From Lithodes maja (lineage: Eukaryota; Arthropoda; Malacostraca; Decapoda; Lithodidae), in the NCBI GenBank assembly GCA_037953745.1, contig JBAKBP010007985.1, positions 30,980-94,979 of the forward strand: 64,000 bases of DNA, given 5' to 3'. Shown one piece after another: positions 61,570 to 64,000 of this stretch; within the stretch, counting starts at the first letter, position 1, and each line of letters starts with the position of its first letter. The notes below the pieces were generated by a model. It made no database searches. It was not told the DNA's origin and saw only the letters and a list, made by a program, of their open reading frames with translations. Position numbers and translations under genes: made by a program.

Positions 61570-63370
61570 TGTTACGATCGGGTCTCTCGTATAAATCAGT
61601 GGCTCTTATACATTGGACTAGACTGGCATAAATGCAACAACGGAAACGCTAGATCCAACCCCTGATATATAATCCCGTCGAACAAAGAACACATATACCC
61701 TCCAGAGTTATATCTGCAATAGCGGGGTATCTTAACTCTCAGTATCTATGTGCTTCTACTATAGGCTGATGTTCTCTGAAACAGCCTATTACCTATAACA
61801 TATGGTTGCTTAGTTATGGTACACAAGGAAAAGATAGTTAACTTAATTAAATCACAAGAGTGATCTAATGCAAACAAGAAGAAGGTTTACTTAACGTTAC
61901 TTTAATCAATAATATCTGTCATTCCTTTATGAAAGAAAGTGTTGTAAAGTCCTCAAGCACCGAACAAGGAATCTTTTGAATAATGTCGGATGCTACTAAG
62001 AAGAACGTATCGGAAATGGAACCACAAAATAGCAGGAGGCAGGACAATGCACGTGTAGGCTAAATACACAAAAAGGCTGGACCTATAATGTTATTGGACA
62101 CAAGAATATTATAAGCGGTGCAACAGTAATAATGCTCGCCACGAAAAAGTAGTACTCCTATTAACAAAACCGGTCTATGCTGGTTGTGTCTCTCTACAGC
62201 AACCTAGACCTCAAAATGCTTGTGTAGAAATAATGGGTATGCTTAAAAGAGTATATGATCTAATCCAGCTAATGTCTACCCGGGTTAATAAAGTCTAGCT
62301 GGGATGCGCAAAGGTACAGAATTCAGGTGGAGCCAGGCAGCTCCTAGCCTAGTGTGGACCTTGGGTCTGTGCGGCCTGATTACGTTAATATGAAGGGATG
62401 CTCTCTTGAGGATTCTCGATCACAAGTATCGAGTATCCTCCTGGCGACCCTCAAAAGTAAAAGCAAATAGAGTTAGAACAGTGTTGGGTGGAATAGGCAA
62501 GCAGCCCTCACACACTACACAGTCTAAACTCCAAGGTACACAGACAAAAGATCCACCCAGGTAACCCACAGAATCCGTAGTGTCGTGCAGCTCAAAAGTA
62601 GCCTACACACAGTGAAAACACCAACAGGAAGGTACCTGATCCCTAGTCTAGCATTATTTAAAACATTAGTGATTGATGGAGACAGTCCGAGCAATACAAT
62701 CTCCCAAAAAGACAACGACTCTCTTCAACCTTAGCCTAGTACATAAGAAATGTGAGATCCAGCATATAATACAGTCTGGCCACCAATTCAAGGTGTGGAT
62801 GCAGGGAACCAGAGGGGGATTGATATTAATAAAAGGTGAGGAAGTAGTGGAAATGATAGAGGCAGTAGAAGAGAAAGATTCTAAGACAAGAGTGTGGAAC
62901 AGTTCATGGGAGATGCTTAGGAGTATGCTGTCTGGGACGGATCTGACAAGGATATTCCCAGGGACCGCCTCGCTGGAGTCCAGTTCGCAGGAATGGCACG
63001 AGGGCGCGCGACAGTCGCCCAGTAAGCAGCCGCCTAGTAGGCAGTGTTAGGCAGGAGGCAACGAATCCCTGCGAGGTCTATGTAAGGGGGCCAGCCACGC
63101 TCCACACTCACCACCAAGTCACACCACCTGGTCTCTTCTCTCTCCCGCTCGCCTTCCCATCATTCAACTACTTAACACAATACTTTCAATTGACTAAATA
63201 AAATAGAAAGGATTGTGACAGACGAAAATAAAGAACAGTTTGAACTGTCTGCAACACAAGCTTTCTCGAGAAGGAAAGTACACAATGATAGGTAGACTGT
63301 AGCTACATTCTCTACCTGGCGAGTCTAGCGAGTAAGCCATGCGGTTCTGGGGGAAGCGGTGAGCGTCACA
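61570..63370 (-). repeat. Gypsy 5' LTR
   Basis: 1,801 bp, TGTTACG...GTCACA on the plus strand, uninterrupted. It contains the empty site of the BEL insertion near 63285-63300 (GGTAGACTGTAGC). The plus-strand frame at 62673-63050 is not matched by an open frame in the other LTR and is not called. Confidence 0.92.
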
Positions 63371-63374
63371 TTTC

Positions 63375-64000
63375 TTTCACGGACGCTAGTAAGAATAATA
63401 CAATAACTACTATTAAAAATATTTTTTCAATACCAAATCATTTGAACCTACACTGTTTTCTAGATTAAGTAGTTACATTATTATTTTTTCTATGTGAGGG
63501 AGACAAAAGGTTAGCGTAGCCTAATGGCATTCCAACTACTAGGGTATATCCAGTAAATATTAGAATGTGCCAATGGAAGAAGTCAGTCGAAGCAAATCTT
63601 AATTTTAAAACTTAGTCAGAACTATACACATTATGAGCTAATATATAGTATTTCAGAATTGAATTAGGGTAAAATTAATTCGGTTAGTTATGTTAAGATC
63701 ATATAAGGTATCTAGCCTAATCCATAAGACTGGTAATATGGTCTTTCAAGAGAGCAGAAGGAAATTGTAAATCCAAATAAAATGTCACATGGTGCCACCA
63801 GACCATTCTAAATGCTTGCTATAAATAATATCTTGAGTCATTAGCGGTGACATCATACAAAGAAGTTCAAAATATCCAATTTTCTCATCATGCTTTCCCT
63901 CACAATGTCTTTTCATTTTTCCCTCACAATACAATACACAATAATAATTAAACCATCTCTTCGTATCTCTTCATAACGTTTTTCTTTGTTCCAAGGGTTT
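63375..64000. other. No gene seen
   Basis: AT-rich flank of the gypsy element. No repeat, RNA or coding signal was recognised. Confidence 0.5.

Larger units (their letters stand above)
47458..63370 (-). mobile_element. Ty3/gypsy retrotransposon, Gmr1-like pol order, with nested BEL
   Basis: Two 1,801-bp LTRs (TG...CA) flank a minus-strand gag-pol. The target duplication is TTTC (47454-47457, 63371-63374). The left LTR is split by a BEL element at 49184-56512. From the 5' side on the minus strand come the 5' LTR, a primer-binding site, three gag-region frames, pol, a polypurine tract (complement of 56593-56602) and the 3' LTR. Pol ends after RNase H, and only about 480 bp separate it from the 3' LTR, so no integrase lies downstream. 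Integrase C-terminal sequence is instead found before the polymerase. Confidence 0.88.

Noticed and set aside
62673..63050. 125-codon plus-strand frame in the gypsy LTR
   Set aside because: The equivalent frame in the other LTR is broken by indels, and it runs antisense to the element.

Overview
The window is animal nuclear DNA made almost entirely of transposable elements and tandem repeats. I found no host protein-coding gene that I can name. An arthropod, most likely a decapod crustacean, is my best guess. The reasons are degenerate CCTAA/TTAGG (arthropod telomere-type) stretches, the mix of CR1-, L2-, I- and RTE-like LINEs with BEL/Pao and Ty3/gypsy elements, abundant microsatellites, and a LINE tail built from the unit ACAATTAGGTAAATAC. 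The species is not provable from sequence reading alone.

Layout. 1-1.9 kb: minus-strand LINE reverse transcriptase running off the left edge. 2.4-7.9 kb: a piggyBac transposon bounded by TTAA, its transposase broken by small lesions and by a nested CR1-like LINE. 8.2-8.5 kb: a pogo/Tigger-like MITE. 9.05-10.2 kb: minus-strand BEL-type gag remnant. 10.26-13.6 kb: truncated BEL/Pao element (copy 1) with an intact extra ORF for an SGNH-hydrolase-like protein between LTR and gag. 13.6-16.8 kb: nearly complete minus-strand RTE-like LINE. 18.3-23 kb: minus-strand L2/CR1-group LINE whose ORF1 ends on a canonical -1 frameshift heptamer. 23.8-27.4 kb: foldback repeats, a 75-bp hairpin minisatellite and a 70-bp CCTAAC-rich array. 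27.4-27.8 kb: possible Merlin-type transposase fragment. 28.5-30.7 kb: I-clade LINE with RNase H and a 13-bp target duplication. 34.4-38.3 kb: plus-strand CR1-like LINE with an esterase ORF1. 40.9-46.1 kb: tandem repeats, a piggyBac MITE, a truncated tRNA-Phe and a TIR-bearing GC-rich repeat.

47.46-63.37 kb is one nested structure. A minus-strand Ty3/gypsy element (two 1,801-bp LTRs, 4-bp target duplication) carries inside its left LTR a 7.3-kb plus-strand BEL/Pao element (two 797-bp LTRs, 5-bp target duplication). The gypsy pol has integrase C-terminal (GPY/F) sequence before the reverse transcriptase, the order known from Gmr1-like elements, but the integrase zinc finger and catalytic core are missing.

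How the parts relate: BEL copies 1 and 2 belong to one family. Copy 1 keeps the SGNH ORF but has lost its primer-binding site and most of pol. Copy 2 keeps the primer-binding site and pol (with several inactivating lesions) and has lost most of the SGNH ORF by an in-frame net loss of 552 nt. The primer-binding site matches the 3' end of tRNA-Phe, and a truncated tRNA-Phe with that same 3' sequence lies at 42.25 kb.
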